Positions 8,853-17,077 of a DNA stretch of 64,000 bases are shown one piece after another. Both the position numbers and the translations under genes were made by a program. The notes beneath the pieces are model-generated. The model saw only the letters and a list, made by a program, of their open reading frames with translations. It was not told the origin of the DNA and ran no database searches. The stretch spans positions 248,001-312,000 of the forward strand of contig NZ_RQJW01000008.1 of assembly GCF_004028635.1 (NCBI RefSeq). Reading direction: 5' to 3'. Source of the stretch: Streptomyces cyaneus. GTDB taxonomy: Bacteria > Actinomycetota > Actinomycetes > Streptomycetales > Streptomycetaceae. How positions within the stretch are numbered: the stretch's first letter is position 1; the number at the start of each line of letters is the position of its first letter.

Positions 8853-9619
8853 GCACGTATGTGTACGGCATCACCGCGAGCTCGCATGCCGACGTTCCGA
8901 AGGACCTGGCCGGCGTCGGAGACCCGCCGCGCCCGGTGCGCGTCCTGACGGAGGGCGCGCTCGCCGCCCTGGTGAGCGACGCCCCCGAAGACCTGCGCCC
9001 CAAGCGCAGGGAACTGCTCGCCCACTCCAACGTGCTCGCCGAGGCGGGCGCGACCGGCTGCGTACTGCCCATGCGGTTCGGCAGCGTCGCCCCCGACGAC
9101 GACACGGTCACCGGGGTGCTCGCCGAACGCGGGAAGCACTACGAGGAACGCCTGCGGGCCCTCGACGGCAAGGTCGAGTACAACGTGAAGGCGACGCACG
9201 CCGAGGAGGCGGTGCTGCACCGCGTCCTGGCCGAGAACCCGGAGATCCGGGCCATGACGCAGGCCAACCGGCAGTCCGGCGGCGGCACCTACGAGGAGCG
9301 GCTCCGGCTCGGCGAGATGGTGGTCGCCGCGGTCAAGGCCCAGGAGGCCGAGGACGCGACCGACGTCCAGCACACGCTGGAACCGGTCGCGGACGCGGTC
9401 AGCGTGGGTCCCGAGTCCACCGGCTGGCTCGCCAATGTGTCGTTCCTGGTCGCCCGGGACTCGGCCGAGACGTTCATGACCGCCGTCGAGCAGCTCCGCA
9501 AGGGCCATCCGCACCTCGACCTGCGGGTCAACGGCCCGCTGCCGCCGTACAGCTTCGTCGAGCCCGGCCCCGCCGAGCCCGCGGACAGCATGTCCGGCGG
9601 CGAAACGGCGAAGGAGTGA
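8849..9619 (+). CDS. gvpF: Gas vesicle protein GvpF (GvpL/F family)
   Basis: A 256-residue GvpL/F family protein beginning at GTG (STYVYGITAS). Typical features are the N-terminal YVYGI strand, the central LPMRFGSVAPDDDTV segment, KVEYNVKA, and the C-terminal domain with VSFLVARDSAETFMTAVEQL and GPLPPYSFVE, which in known structures forms a two-domain protein binding GvpA at the growing vesicle. It probably acts in nucleation or capping. Translationally coupled to gvpA by a 4-base overlap. Confidence 0.93.
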   Translation: MSTYVYGITASSHADVPKDLAGVGDPPRPVRVLTEGALAALVSDAPEDLRPKRRELLAHSNVLAEAGATGCVLPMRFGSVAPDDDTVTGVLAERGKHYEERLRALDGKVEYNVKATHAEEAVLHRVLAENPEIRAMTQANRQSGGGTYEERLRLGEMVVAAVKAQEAEDATDVQHTLEPVADAVSVGPESTGWLANVSFLVARDSAETFMTAVEQLRKGHPHLDLRVNGPLPPYSFVEPGPAEPADSMSGGETAKE

Positions 9620-9623
9620 GGCC

Positions 9624-9887
9624 GTGGGACTGATCGGAGAGGTCCTGCTGCTGCCGTTCGCCCCGGTGCGCGGCAGCGGCTGGGTGATCAGACAGGTGCT
9701 GCGTGAGGCGGAACGCATCTACTACGACCCCTCCGCCGTGCGGGCCGAACTGGCGAGCCTGGAGGAGCAGTTGACCTCGGGCGAGATCGACGAGGAGGAG
9801 TTCGACCGGCGCGAGGACGAGCTCCTCGACCGGCTGGAGATCGGCCTGCGCGCAGGCTACGGGAACGGCGACGGGACGGCACGATGA
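9624..9887 (+). CDS. gvpG: Gas vesicle protein GvpG
   Basis: An 87-residue, acidic, helical protein matching the GvpG pattern: an N-terminal hydrophobic patch (GLIGEVLLLPFAPVRGSGWVI) followed by a coiled, Glu-rich helix (EEQLTSGEIDEEEFDRREDELLDRLE). GvpG is a minor accessory protein required for assembly. It lies 4 bases after gvpF and overlaps gvpY by ATGA. Confidence 0.9.
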   Translation: MGLIGEVLLLPFAPVRGSGWVIRQVLREAERIYYDPSAVRAELASLEEQLTSGEIDEEEFDRREDELLDRLEIGLRAGYGNGDGTAR

Positions 9888-10612
9888 ACCGAGTGGGACT
9901 GGGCCTCGCGGTAGGGGCCGGATACGTCCTCGGACGGACGAAGAAGATGAAACTGGCGTTCGCCGTCGGCTCCCTCGTGGCCGGCAAGCGGATGCATCTG
10001 AGCCCGCGGGCCGTCGCGGACATGGTGTCCCAACAGCTCCAGAACAACCCGCAGATCAAGGAGATCGGGGAACAGCTGCGCGAGGACCTGCGCGGCGTCG
10101 GCGGGGCGGCCTCCGGCGCCCTGGTCGAGCGACGGCTCGACGCGCTCGCCGACCGGCTGCACGGACGCACCGCCGAGGTGCGCGAGCAGCTGTCGGGCGC
10201 GGTGCCGACGCCGGACCTCGGCGCGCAGGACGAGGAGCCCGACGAGGAGACCGAGGACACCGAGGACGAAGAGCCGCGCGCCGAGGACGAGGACCGCGAG
10301 TCCGACGAACCCGAGGGGCATGAGGAGTCCGAGGAAGCCGAGGAGGAATCCGAGGAGGAGCCCGAGGACGAGGAGCCGTCCGGGAAGGCGGCATCGAAGC
10401 GGGCCGCGCCGGAGAAGACCGCCAAGAAGGCGGCCAAGAAGGCCCCCGCGAAGAAGACGGCGGCGAAGAAGACCACCGCCGGCAGGACAGCGCCCAAGAA
10501 GGCCGCGGCGAAGCGGAGCGGGACCGGCAAGTCGACCACCAGGAAGACGGCCGGGGCTCGCGGAGCCGCCCGCAGCGGCCGGGCGCGTCAGTCGAAGGGC
10601 GGTGACGGGTGA
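9884..10612 (+). CDS. gvpY: Gas vesicle-cluster protein GvpY
   Basis: A 242-residue protein in the position of the streptomycete-specific gvpY. The N-terminal 25 residues are a glycine-rich hydrophobic segment (LGLAVGAGYVLGRTKKMK), followed by a helical region with LSPRAVADMVSQQLQNNP. The middle is a run of Glu/Asp (about residues 115-165). The end is a histone-H1-like Lys/Ala/Thr tail (KKAAKKAPAKKTAAKK and similar). The acidic and basic blocks make it strongly polyampholytic. No biochemical function is known to me; the call rests on operon position and the N-terminal pattern. Confidence 0.78.
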   Translation: MNRVGLGLAVGAGYVLGRTKKMKLAFAVGSLVAGKRMHLSPRAVADMVSQQLQNNPQIKEIGEQLREDLRGVGGAASGALVERRLDALADRLHGRTAEVREQLSGAVPTPDLGAQDEEPDEETEDTEDEEPRAEDEDRESDEPEGHEESEEAEEESEEEPEDEEPSGKAASKRAAPEKTAKKAAKKAPAKKTAAKKTTAGRTAPKKAAAKRSGTGKSTTRKTAGARGAARSGRARQSKGGDG

Positions 10613-11712
10613 TGACCGAGACGCTCGGCTCCGCGGGCTCCGCGGCCCGCGGAGCAGCGAAGCAACCACTCGCCGGCGTGGCCCACAGCGAGGCCGCCGA
10701 CCGGCTCAAGGCCGAACTCCAGGAGTACCTCGCCGCGCAGGCCCAGCGGATGCTGGTCGGCGCCGGCCGCAAACTCGGCGAGGCCACGGTCAAGCTGACC
10801 GATGTCGCCGAGGGGCGCAGCCCGGGGCTGGGCAAGCTCGCCCTCGAAGGCGGCCGCAAGCTCGCCGAAGGCAAGGGCCCACTGCGCACCGCGCTGGAGG
10901 TCGGCGCCGGACACGCCAAGGACAGCGTGGTCGGCGCGTTCAAGAAGCTCGGCGGCGGCAAGGGCAAACGCAAGGGCGGGGCGGGCAACAAGCCCACCGT
11001 CATCATCGAGTACGTCGACGTGGGCGTACCGCTGCGCACCGCCTACGACCAGTGGACCCAGTACCAGGACTTCAGCACCTTCGCGAAGGGCGTGAAGAGC
11101 GCGAACCGCGCCGACGACACGACCTCCGACTGGCAGCTGAAGGTCTTCTGGTCCAACCGCAGCTGGAAGGCGCAGACCACCGAGCAGGTGCCCGACGACC
11201 GGATCGCCTGGAAGTCGGAGGGCGCGAAGGGCACCACGAAGGGCGTCGTCTCCTTCCACCGGCTCGACGACAGCCTCACCCGCGTCCTGCTGGTCATCGA
11301 GTACTACCCCCAGGGCCTGTTCGAGAAGACCGGCAACCTCTGGCGCGCCCAGGGCCGCCGGGCCCGCCTCGACCTCAAGAACTACGTCCGCTTCGTCACC
11401 CTCAAGGGAGAGGCCGAGGACGGCTGGCGCGGCGAGATCCGCGACGGCGAGGTCGTCCGCAGCCATGAGGACGCGGTCGCGGAAGAGGAGGAGGACGAGG
11501 AGGAGTACGACGAGAACGAGGAGAACGGCGAGACCGGCGAGACCGGCGAGTACGCGGAGGACGAGGAGCCCGAGGACGCGTACGAGGAAGACGAAGGGGA
11601 CGAGGACGAAGAGCGCGAGGACGAAGAGGAACCCGAGGACGCGTACGAGGAGGAGGACGAGTACGAGGACGAGACCGAGCCCGAGTACGCCGCCGGCGGG
11701 AGCCGACGATGA
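10612..11712 (+). CDS. gvpZ: Gas vesicle-cluster protein GvpZ, SRPBCC (START-like) fold
   Basis: A 366-residue protein starting at the ATG that overlaps the gvpY stop (TGATG); a GTG 3 bases upstream is equally possible. Residues 1-120 are helical and Lys-rich. Residues about 125-255 form an SRPBCC/polyketide-cyclase-like lipid-binding fold, with the tell-tale IEYVDVGVPLRTAYDQWTQY at its N-terminus and a long C-terminal helix. The last 100 residues are a Glu/Asp/Tyr repeat (EDEEPEDAYEED-like) with little structure. An SRPBCC domain suggests binding of a hydrophobic ligand or surface, perhaps the vesicle wall; this is inference. Confidence 0.8.
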   Translation: MTETLGSAGSAARGAAKQPLAGVAHSEAADRLKAELQEYLAAQAQRMLVGAGRKLGEATVKLTDVAEGRSPGLGKLALEGGRKLAEGKGPLRTALEVGAGHAKDSVVGAFKKLGGGKGKRKGGAGNKPTVIIEYVDVGVPLRTAYDQWTQYQDFSTFAKGVKSANRADDTTSDWQLKVFWSNRSWKAQTTEQVPDDRIAWKSEGAKGTTKGVVSFHRLDDSLTRVLLVIEYYPQGLFEKTGNLWRAQGRRARLDLKNYVRFVTLKGEAEDGWRGEIRDGEVVRSHEDAVAEEEEDEEEYDENEENGETGETGEYAEDEEPEDAYEEDEGDEDEEREDEEEPEDAYEEEDEYEDETEPEYAAGGSRR

Positions 11713-12035
11713 CGATGTCCAGCCGGCTCCCCGAGCCCTACGGCCAGGGCAGCGGCGCCAACCTCGCCGACATCCTGGAAAGGGTGCTGGACAAGGGCAT
11801 CGTCATCGCGGGCGACATCCGGATCAACCTGCTCGACATCGAACTCCTCACCATCAAGCTGCGCCTCATCGTCGCCTCGGTCGACAAGGCGAAGGAGATG
11901 GGCATCGACTGGTGGGAGGACGACCCGGCACTGTCCTCCGGTGCCCGCCGCAAAGAACTCGCCCGGGAAAACGCCGAGTTGCGCGAGCGTCTGGCCCAGC
12001 TGGAGTCCGCCGAGGAAGAGGAGGAGGCCCCATGA
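11709..12035 (+). CDS. gvpJ: Gas vesicle protein GvpJ (GvpA-like)
   Basis: A 108-residue protein with a GvpA-like core: LADILERVLDKGIVIAGDIR followed by INLLDIELLTIKLRLIVASV and the family-typical DWW. A short coiled coil (ARRKELARENAELRERLAQL) and acidic tail follow. GvpJ is a minor homologue of the shell protein thought to sit at the conical tips. It overlaps both neighbours by four bases (ATGA on each side). Confidence 0.92.
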   Translation: MTMSSRLPEPYGQGSGANLADILERVLDKGIVIAGDIRINLLDIELLTIKLRLIVASVDKAKEMGIDWWEDDPALSSGARRKELARENAELRERLAQLESAEEEEEAP

Positions 12036-12865
12036 CCGGCCTGCGCTACGTCTACGCCGTCTGCCGCCCCTTTCGCTCCGCGCTGCAGGCCCAGCTGTCC
12101 GGGGTCGCCGGGGCGCCGCCGAAGCAGCTGACGCACCACGGCCTGATCGCCGTCGTCAGTACGGTGCCGGAGGCGGACTTCGCCGAGGAGCCGCTGCGCG
12201 CCCACCTGGAGGACCTGGACTGGCTCACCGCGACGGCCCGCGCCCACCAGACCGTCATCGACGCGCTCACCGCCGTCACCACACCGCTGCCGTTGCGGCT
12301 GGCCACCGTCTTCCGGGACGACAGCGGCGTACGGACCATGATGGAGGCCCGCGAGGAGGACTTCCGCCGTGTGCTCGACCGGCTGGAGGGGCGGGTGGAG
12401 TGGGGCGTCAAGGTGTACGCCGAAACGGAGCCGACGGAGGCTGGGAAGCCCACCGAGCCCGCGAAGCCCACGGGACTCACGGAACCCGCGGAGGCCGGCC
12501 GGCCGGAGCCGAAGGCCGTGTCCGGTCGCGATTATCTGCGTCGGCGCCGTATGCAGACGCGGGCCCGCGAGGACGTGTGGCACAGGGCCGCCGCATTCGC
12601 CGGCCGACTTCACGAAAAGCTTTCCTCGTTCGCCGAGGATTCCCGGCTGCACGCCCCGCAGAACTCCGCGCTTTCCCGGGCGCCCGGGCAGAATGTGCTC
12701 AACGCCGCCTATCTGGTGCCGCGCGCGGATTCCGAGGAATTCGTGGAACTGGTCGACCGGGCCAAGGACGACGCCCCGGGAATCCGGGTCGAACTCACCG
12801 GGCCCTGGGCGGCCTATTCCTTCACGGGGGAGTTCGCGCAGGAGGAGCCGGAGGTGGGGTCGTGA
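12032..12865 (+). CDS. gvpL: Gas vesicle protein GvpL (GvpL/F family)
   Basis: A 277-residue second GvpL/F paralogue in the operon, starting MTGLRYVYAVCRPF. It shares the order of elements with GvpF: N-terminal strand RYVYAVC, LPLRLATVFRDDSGV, RVEWGVKVYA, and the C-terminal AYLVPRADSEEFVELVDRA and GPWAAYSFTGEF. A Pro/Thr/Glu-rich linker (ETEPTEAGKPTEPAKPTG) separates the halves. In the C-terminal third (about 12590-12830) codon choice shifts to more T- and A-ending codons than in neighbouring genes, perhaps reflecting local mutation or recombination. Overlaps gvpJ and gvpS by 4 bases each. Confidence 0.92.
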   Translation: MTGLRYVYAVCRPFRSALQAQLSGVAGAPPKQLTHHGLIAVVSTVPEADFAEEPLRAHLEDLDWLTATARAHQTVIDALTAVTTPLPLRLATVFRDDSGVRTMMEAREEDFRRVLDRLEGRVEWGVKVYAETEPTEAGKPTEPAKPTGLTEPAEAGRPEPKAVSGRDYLRRRRMQTRAREDVWHRAAAFAGRLHEKLSSFAEDSRLHAPQNSALSRAPGQNVLNAAYLVPRADSEEFVELVDRAKDDAPGIRVELTGPWAAYSFTGEFAQEEPEVGS

Positions 12866-13050
12866 CCGCCGTCGAACGCCGTGAGATCGCCCTCGTCGAC
12901 CTCCTCGACCGGCTGCTCGCCGGAGGCGTCGTCGTCACGGGGGACATCACCTTGCGCATCGCGGACGTCGACCTCGTCCGCATCGACCTGAACGCGCTGA
13001 TCAGCTCCGTCAACGAGCAGGTCCCGTCACCCTGGGGGGAGTTGACATGA
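12862..13050 (+). CDS. gvpS: Gas vesicle protein GvpS (short GvpA-like)
   Basis: A 62-residue minimal GvpA-type unit (LVDLLDRLLAGGVVVTGDI, ADVDLVRIDLNALISSV) without the extensions seen in GvpA and GvpJ. The GTG start overlaps the gvpL stop and the TGA overlaps the gvpK ATG. In streptomycete clusters this third GvpA homologue is named GvpS. Probably a minor wall component. Confidence 0.88.
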   Translation: MTAVERREIALVDLLDRLLAGGVVVTGDITLRIADVDLVRIDLNALISSVNEQVPSPWGELT

Positions 13051-13349
13051 CGTCACAGCACAACCGGACGTCACGCCACAACCGGCTGGACCTCGAACCC
13101 GACACCGTGGAGCGCGACCTCGTGAAGCTCGTCCTGACGGTCGTGGAGCTGCTGCGCCAGCTCATGGAGCGCCAGGCGCTGCGCCGCTTCGACGAGGGCG
13201 ATCTGAGCGAGGAGCAGGAGGAACGGATCGGGCTGACGCTGATGCTGCTCGACGACCGTATGACCGAGCTGCGCGAGCGCTACGGACTGCGGCCCGAGGA
13301 CCTGAACCTGGACCTCGGGCCGCTGGGACCGCTGCTTCCCAGGGAGTGA
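13047..13349 (+). CDS. gvpK: Gas vesicle protein GvpK
   Basis: A 100-residue helical protein ending the operon. Family signature: LDLEPDTVERDLVKLVLTVV, LLRQLMERQALRRFDEGDLS and LMLLDDRMTELRERYGL followed by DLNLDLGPLGPLL. GvpK is an essential accessory protein in several gas vesicle systems. No GvpN-type ATPase gene follows, as is usual in Streptomyces. The next gene is convergent, 42 bases away. Confidence 0.93.
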   Translation: MTSQHNRTSRHNRLDLEPDTVERDLVKLVLTVVELLRQLMERQALRRFDEGDLSEEQEERIGLTLMLLDDRMTELRERYGLRPEDLNLDLGPLGPLLPRE

Positions 13350-13391
13350 ATTCAAGGAGTGAAATCAAGCTTCCCCGGGAGGGAATTCAAC

Positions 13392-13562
13392 TCACCACCG
13401 ATACCAGCGGCCCCTGCCGCCCGCGGTGGTCGTGCCACGCATGAGGAAGCCCAGGAGCCACACCACGAGAACCGCGATCGCGATCCACCACAGGGCCTTC
13501 AGCGCGAATCCGGCACCGAAGAGAATCAGAGCCAGTAGCAACACGAGCAGAATAGGAACCAT
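13392..13562 (-). CDS. Small hydrophobic membrane protein
   Basis: A 56-residue protein starting MVPILLVLLLALILFG, with AGGAGG nine bases upstream of the ATG. It has two closely spaced hydrophobic helices (residues about 2-18 and 23-41) and an Arg/Gly-rich tail ending RGRWYRW. Similar short hydrophobic proteins are common beside stress genes in Streptomyces; the function is unknown. Base composition around its start (13540-13610) is lower in GC than neighbouring coding sequence. Confidence 0.75.
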   Translation of the reverse strand: MVPILLVLLLALILFGAGFALKALWWIAIAVLVVWLLGFLMRGTTTAGGRGRWYRW

Positions 13563-13603
13563 AATCTGACCTCCTGTTCGCCGAGTTACCAGAAATTCGC
13601 GAT

Positions 13604-14446
13604 TCAGGCTTCCTTACGGCACAGAATCTCCCCGTGCAGCACGCTGAACCAGCCGTCCTCCTGCCGTCCCCACTCCCGCCACGCCTGCGACACGGCCCGC
13701 AGCTGCTCGGCACTCGCGTGTCCGCCCTCCGTGGCCCGCTCGGCATACGCCGAGGCCAGCGTGCGATCCGCCCACAGGCCGCTCCACCAGGCCCGCTCGT
13801 CCGGCGTGGCGAAGGTCCAGGTGCTCGAGCCGGCCGTGACGTCCGTGAGCCCCGCCCGCAGCGCCCAGGACTTCAGCCGTCGCCCGGCGTCCGGTTCGCC
13901 GCCGTTGGCGCGGGCGACCCGGCGGTACAGGTCCAGCCAGTCGTCCATCCCCTGGGATGCGGGGTACCAGGTCATGGCCGCGTAGTCCGAGTCGCGGACC
14001 GCGATGAACCCGCCCGGCTTGGTGACCCGCCTCATCTCGCGCAGCGCCCCGACCGGATCGCCGACGTGCTGGAGCACCTGGTGGGCGTGGACCACACAGA
14101 ACGTGTCGTCGGGGAAGTCCAGGGCGTGCACGTCCGCGACGGCGAACTCGATGTTCGCCAGACCCCGTCCGGCGGCCGTGGCCCGGGCCTGCTCCAGGAT
14201 CTCCGGCGCCTGATCGACGCCGGTGACGTGCCCCTCGGGGACCAGGGCCGCCAGGTCGGCGGTGATCGTGCCCGGGCCGCAGCCGACGTCCAGGATCTTC
14301 ATGTGCGGCTTCAGCGAGCCGAGCAGATAGGCCGCCGAGTTGGCGGCGGTGCGCCACGTGTGCGAACGCAGCACGGACTCGTGGTGCCCGTGCGTGTAGA
14401 CGGCGGTCTCCTGTGCCTTCGACTGTGCCGACTGTGCCTGCGACAT
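13604..14446 (-). CDS. Class I SAM-dependent methyltransferase
   Basis: A 280-residue protein starting MSQAQSAQSKAQE; the ATG at 14446 follows GAGGGG, and a longer in-frame extension has no ribosome site. Residues about 50-60 carry the SAM motif ILDVGCGPG, followed by GVDQAPEILEQA, VADVHALDF, HQVLQHVGDPVGALREM and KPGGFIAV, the order of a Methyltransf_11/UbiE-like fold. The acceptor could be a quinone precursor or small metabolite; it is not determinable from sequence. Downstream on the same strand, 42 bases away, lies the small hydrophobic protein. Confidence 0.88.
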   Translation of the reverse strand: MSQAQSAQSKAQETAVYTHGHHESVLRSHTWRTAANSAAYLLGSLKPHMKILDVGCGPGTITADLAALVPEGHVTGVDQAPEILEQARATAAGRGLANIEFAVADVHALDFPDDTFCVVHAHQVLQHVGDPVGALREMRRVTKPGGFIAVRDSDYAAMTWYPASQGMDDWLDLYRRVARANGGEPDAGRRLKSWALRAGLTDVTAGSSTWTFATPDERAWWSGLWADRTLASAYAERATEGGHASAEQLRAVSQAWREWGRQEDGWFSVLHGEILCRKEA

Positions 14447-14570
14447 GGCCGTCCCCTCGTCTAGTCGTACCGGCTCACGGGGCTCACGGCCCCGCCGGGC
14501 GGTACTCGACACCGTACGCCCGCATGTCGAATGGTGAGACCTGCGTTTTACTATCTGGACTGACGGGGGA

Positions 14571-16079
14571 TCAGGATCGGGATGCCGGCGAGCCGGGCAG
14601 CGGGCGGTAGACCGTCAGCGCCTCCGGCAGCTTCTCCAGCGTCACCTCGCCCCCCACCTCGGTGACTTCACCGTCGTACGCGAGGAGCGCGCCCGGTGTG
14701 ACCCCCGACAGGTGCAGCCGGCCCACCTGGACCGCCGCATGGGCCGGCGAGCGGGTCAGCGGGCCCGCGACGGCGGCCGCGAGCAGGCGCAGGGCGGGTC
14801 GGCGGCCGCCGTGCACGACCCGTACGTCGAGCACGCCGTCCCCGAGGTCCAGACGCCGGGCGGGGGCGAGGCCCAGCCGGTGGTAGGTGCCGTTCCCGGC
14901 GAACAGCAGCCACAACGGGTGGGCGCGGCCGGCGACTTCGGCGTGCAGCGGGTGGCGGTCGCTGCGCAGGACGCGCAGGGCCGCGACCACGCCGGCCGGC
15001 CAGGCGCCGATCCTGGGCGAGATGCGGTCGCGCATGCGCACCAGCTCCGGATACACGCCCAGGCTGCAGGTGTTGAGAAACAGGCCGTGCTGTCCGTCGC
15101 AGGTGAACCGGCCCACGTCCACGCGCACGGCCTCGCCCCGCTGGAGGGCGCGGACCAGATCGCGTTCGTCCTCCACGCCGAGGTCATTGGCGAAGTGGTT
15201 CAGCGTGCCGCCGGGCAGCACCGCGAGGGGCAGACCGTGTCGCAGGGCCACCTCGGCGGCCGCGTTCACCGTGCCGTCGCCACCGCACACGCCGAGTACC
15301 CGCGCACGGGCCGCCGCCTTGTGCAACTCGGCGCGGGTATCGCCCGGTTCGCACTCGACGACCTCGGCGAGCGGCAGCGCGTCCAGCAGGGCGTGCACCC
15401 GGTCTGCCGAGCGCGCCCCCTTGTTGGCCACCACGACGAGCCCGGCTCCGTCCGGCAGCGCCGGAACGTCCGTACGGGGCCCGGCCGCTGGGATCAGCCG
15501 GTCACGCGTCGGCACGATGCCCCGCACCGCGAACGCCGCACCCGCGCCCAGGGCCGCGCCCGCCAGCACGTCGCTCGGGAAGTGCACGCCGGTGTACACG
15601 CGGGACAGCGCGACCGACCACGCGATCGGGGCCACCGCCAGGCCCCACGCCGGCGACTCCAGGGCGACACCGGTCGCGAACGCGGCCGCCGACGCGGCGT
15701 GACCAGAAGGGAACGAGGTGGTGATCGGCTGCCGCTTCAGCTGCCGGACCAGCGGTACGGGGTCCAGGACGGGGCGGGGGCGACGTACCGACCGTTTGCC
15801 GAGGGTGTTGATCGTCAGCGAGGCCAGGCTCAACGAGGCGAGACCCCGGGCAGCGGCCCGGCGCCCCCGTGGTGTGCGGCCGGCGGCGATCACGGCGGCC
15901 GTCGCGAACCACAGCACCCCGTGGTTCGCGCTCCGGCTCAGCCGTGGCAGGACCTGTTCCGCATACGGCCAGTTCCGTTCGGCGGCGAACTCGAACAGCC
16001 GGGAATCGAGGGCGAGGAGCCGGTTGCGCAGGGCATGCCGGCCGGGCTTCGGGACGGTGAGGTCGACGTCTGGGCTCAT
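14571..16079 (-). CDS. PAP2 phosphatase-diacylglycerol kinase fusion
   Basis: A 502-residue bifunctional lipid enzyme. Residues about 30-215 are a membrane PAP2 phosphatase with the three acid-phosphatase motifs KRSVRRPRP, FPSGHA and SRVYTGVHFPSD. Residues about 225-500 are a diacylglycerol kinase/sphingosine kinase-like catalytic domain with VVANKGA, VCGGDGTVNAAAE and LPGGTLNHFANDLG. Such fusions are common in actinobacteria and probably interconvert phosphatidic acid and diacylglycerol (or polyprenol analogues) at the membrane. The ATG at 16079 lies 72 bases from the divergent phosphatase gene, so the two share a short promoter region. Confidence 0.9.
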   Translation of the reverse strand: MSPDVDLTVPKPGRHALRNRLLALDSRLFEFAAERNWPYAEQVLPRLSRSANHGVLWFATAAVIAAGRTPRGRRAAARGLASLSLASLTINTLGKRSVRRPRPVLDPVPLVRQLKRQPITTSFPSGHAASAAAFATGVALESPAWGLAVAPIAWSVALSRVYTGVHFPSDVLAGAALGAGAAFAVRGIVPTRDRLIPAAGPRTDVPALPDGAGLVVVANKGARSADRVHALLDALPLAEVVECEPGDTRAELHKAAARARVLGVCGGDGTVNAAAEVALRHGLPLAVLPGGTLNHFANDLGVEDERDLVRALQRGEAVRVDVGRFTCDGQHGLFLNTCSLGVYPELVRMRDRISPRIGAWPAGVVAALRVLRSDRHPLHAEVAGRAHPLWLLFAGNGTYHRLGLAPARRLDLGDGVLDVRVVHGGRRPALRLLAAAVAGPLTRSPAHAAVQVGRLHLSGVTPGALLAYDGEVTEVGGEVTLEKLPEALTVYRPLPGSPASRS

Positions 16080-16093
16080 ACAGGGCTGGGTAC
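16068..16093 (+). promoter_or_regulatory. Weak sigma-B-type promoter candidate for the histidine phosphatase gene
   Basis: GTCT (16068-16071), 16 bases, GGGTAC (16088-16093), about 59 bases before the ATG at 16152. The -10 hexamer lies in the palindrome GGGTACCC (16088-16095). The -35 match is minimal, so this is a pattern match only. Confidence 0.25.
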
Positions 16094-16151
16094 CCTGAAG
16101 TGGCCGATTCCTGTCCGGCCGACGGTGACCGACACACGGAGGAACCCGCAC

Positions 16152-16805
16152 ATGCGCCTGCTCCTCGTCCGCCACGGCCAGACCCCGACCAACGTGGACT
16201 ATTTGCTGGACACGGCCGTCCCCGGCCCCGGCCTGACCGCACTCGGCGAACAGCAGGCCGCGGCTCTCCCCGAGGCGCTGGCCGACGAGGACATCGCGGC
16301 GATCTACGCCTCCACCCTGATCCGTACCCAGCTCACCGCCGCCCCGCTGGCCGCCGCGCGCGGGGTCGACGTGCTCGTACGTGACGGCATCCGTGAGGTG
16401 TCCGCGGGCGACCTGGAGATGCTGCCCGGTGACACGGAGGCCGGGCACGCCTACATGAAGACGGTGTTCGCCTGGGCGGCCGGTGACACGGGGCTGCGCA
16501 TGCCGGGTGGCGAGAGCGGGGCGGAGGTGCTGGCGCGCTATGACGCCGTGGTGGCGGAGGCCGCCGACAGTGGGGCCGGGGTCGTCGCGATGGTCAGCCA
16601 CGGCGCGGCGATCCGTATGTGGACGGCGGCGCGGGTGGCCAACGTCGACGTCGCCTTCGCCGCCGCACGTCCGCTCGACAACACCGGTGTGGTGATCCTG
16701 GAGGGGGCGCCGTCCGAGGGGTGGAAGGCGTTGACGTGGGCGGGGGCCGTGGTGGCTCCGGCGGGGGAGGGTGGGCCGACGGGGCGGCCGGTGGACGCCG
16801 AGTAG
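16152..16805 (+). CDS. Histidine phosphatase superfamily protein (phosphoglycerate mutase-like)
   Basis: A 217-residue protein starting MRLLLVRHGQTPTN, where the RHG motif holds the phospho-accepting histidine. The partner His lies in VAMVSHGAAIRMW and the acidic/arginine positions in YASTLIRTQLTA and GIREVSAGDLE, as expected for the two-histidine phosphatase fold. Substrates in this family range from phosphosugars to phosphopeptides and cannot be assigned. Divergent from the PAP2-kinase gene. Confidence 0.88.
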   Translation: MRLLLVRHGQTPTNVDYLLDTAVPGPGLTALGEQQAAALPEALADEDIAAIYASTLIRTQLTAAPLAAARGVDVLVRDGIREVSAGDLEMLPGDTEAGHAYMKTVFAWAAGDTGLRMPGGESGAEVLARYDAVVAEAADSGAGVVAMVSHGAAIRMWTAARVANVDVAFAAARPLDNTGVVILEGAPSEGWKALTWAGAVVAPAGEGGPTGRPVDAE

Positions 16806-16826
16806 GGTGCGCGCGGAGGGATCTCG

Positions 16827-16904
16827 CCCCCGCCGCCCCTACCCTTCCCGTCCTTGAAGGGGCTCCGCCCCTTCCACCCCGCCAGGGGGCTCCGCCCCCT
16901 GGAC
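16827..16904 (+). repeat. Left copy of 78-bp inverted repeat with two GC-rich hairpins
   Basis: This 78-base segment contains two perfect stem-loops: AAGGGGCTCCGCCCCTT and CCAGGGGGCTCCGCCCCCTGG. By eye it matches the reverse complement of 18893-18970 at 76 of 78 positions. Downstream (16914-16975) lies a second block resembling 18757-18800 (CTCGTCCTCAAAC, GACGGGCTG). These are dispersed Streptomyces intergenic elements and could also act as a bidirectional terminator after the phosphatase gene. Confidence 0.85.
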
Positions 16905-17077
16905 CCCCGTCGGCCCTGAACGGGCCTCGTCCTCAAACTCCCCCAGAGGGGGCACCCCCAGACGGGCTGAAATGCACGGACCGGCGTTGAGAAGCGAAGC
17001 TCCCAGCGGATGTGGGGTCCGTGTGTGCCGAATATGCGTTTGCCTGGTACCGGCGGCGGACCGCACAATGCGGCCCC

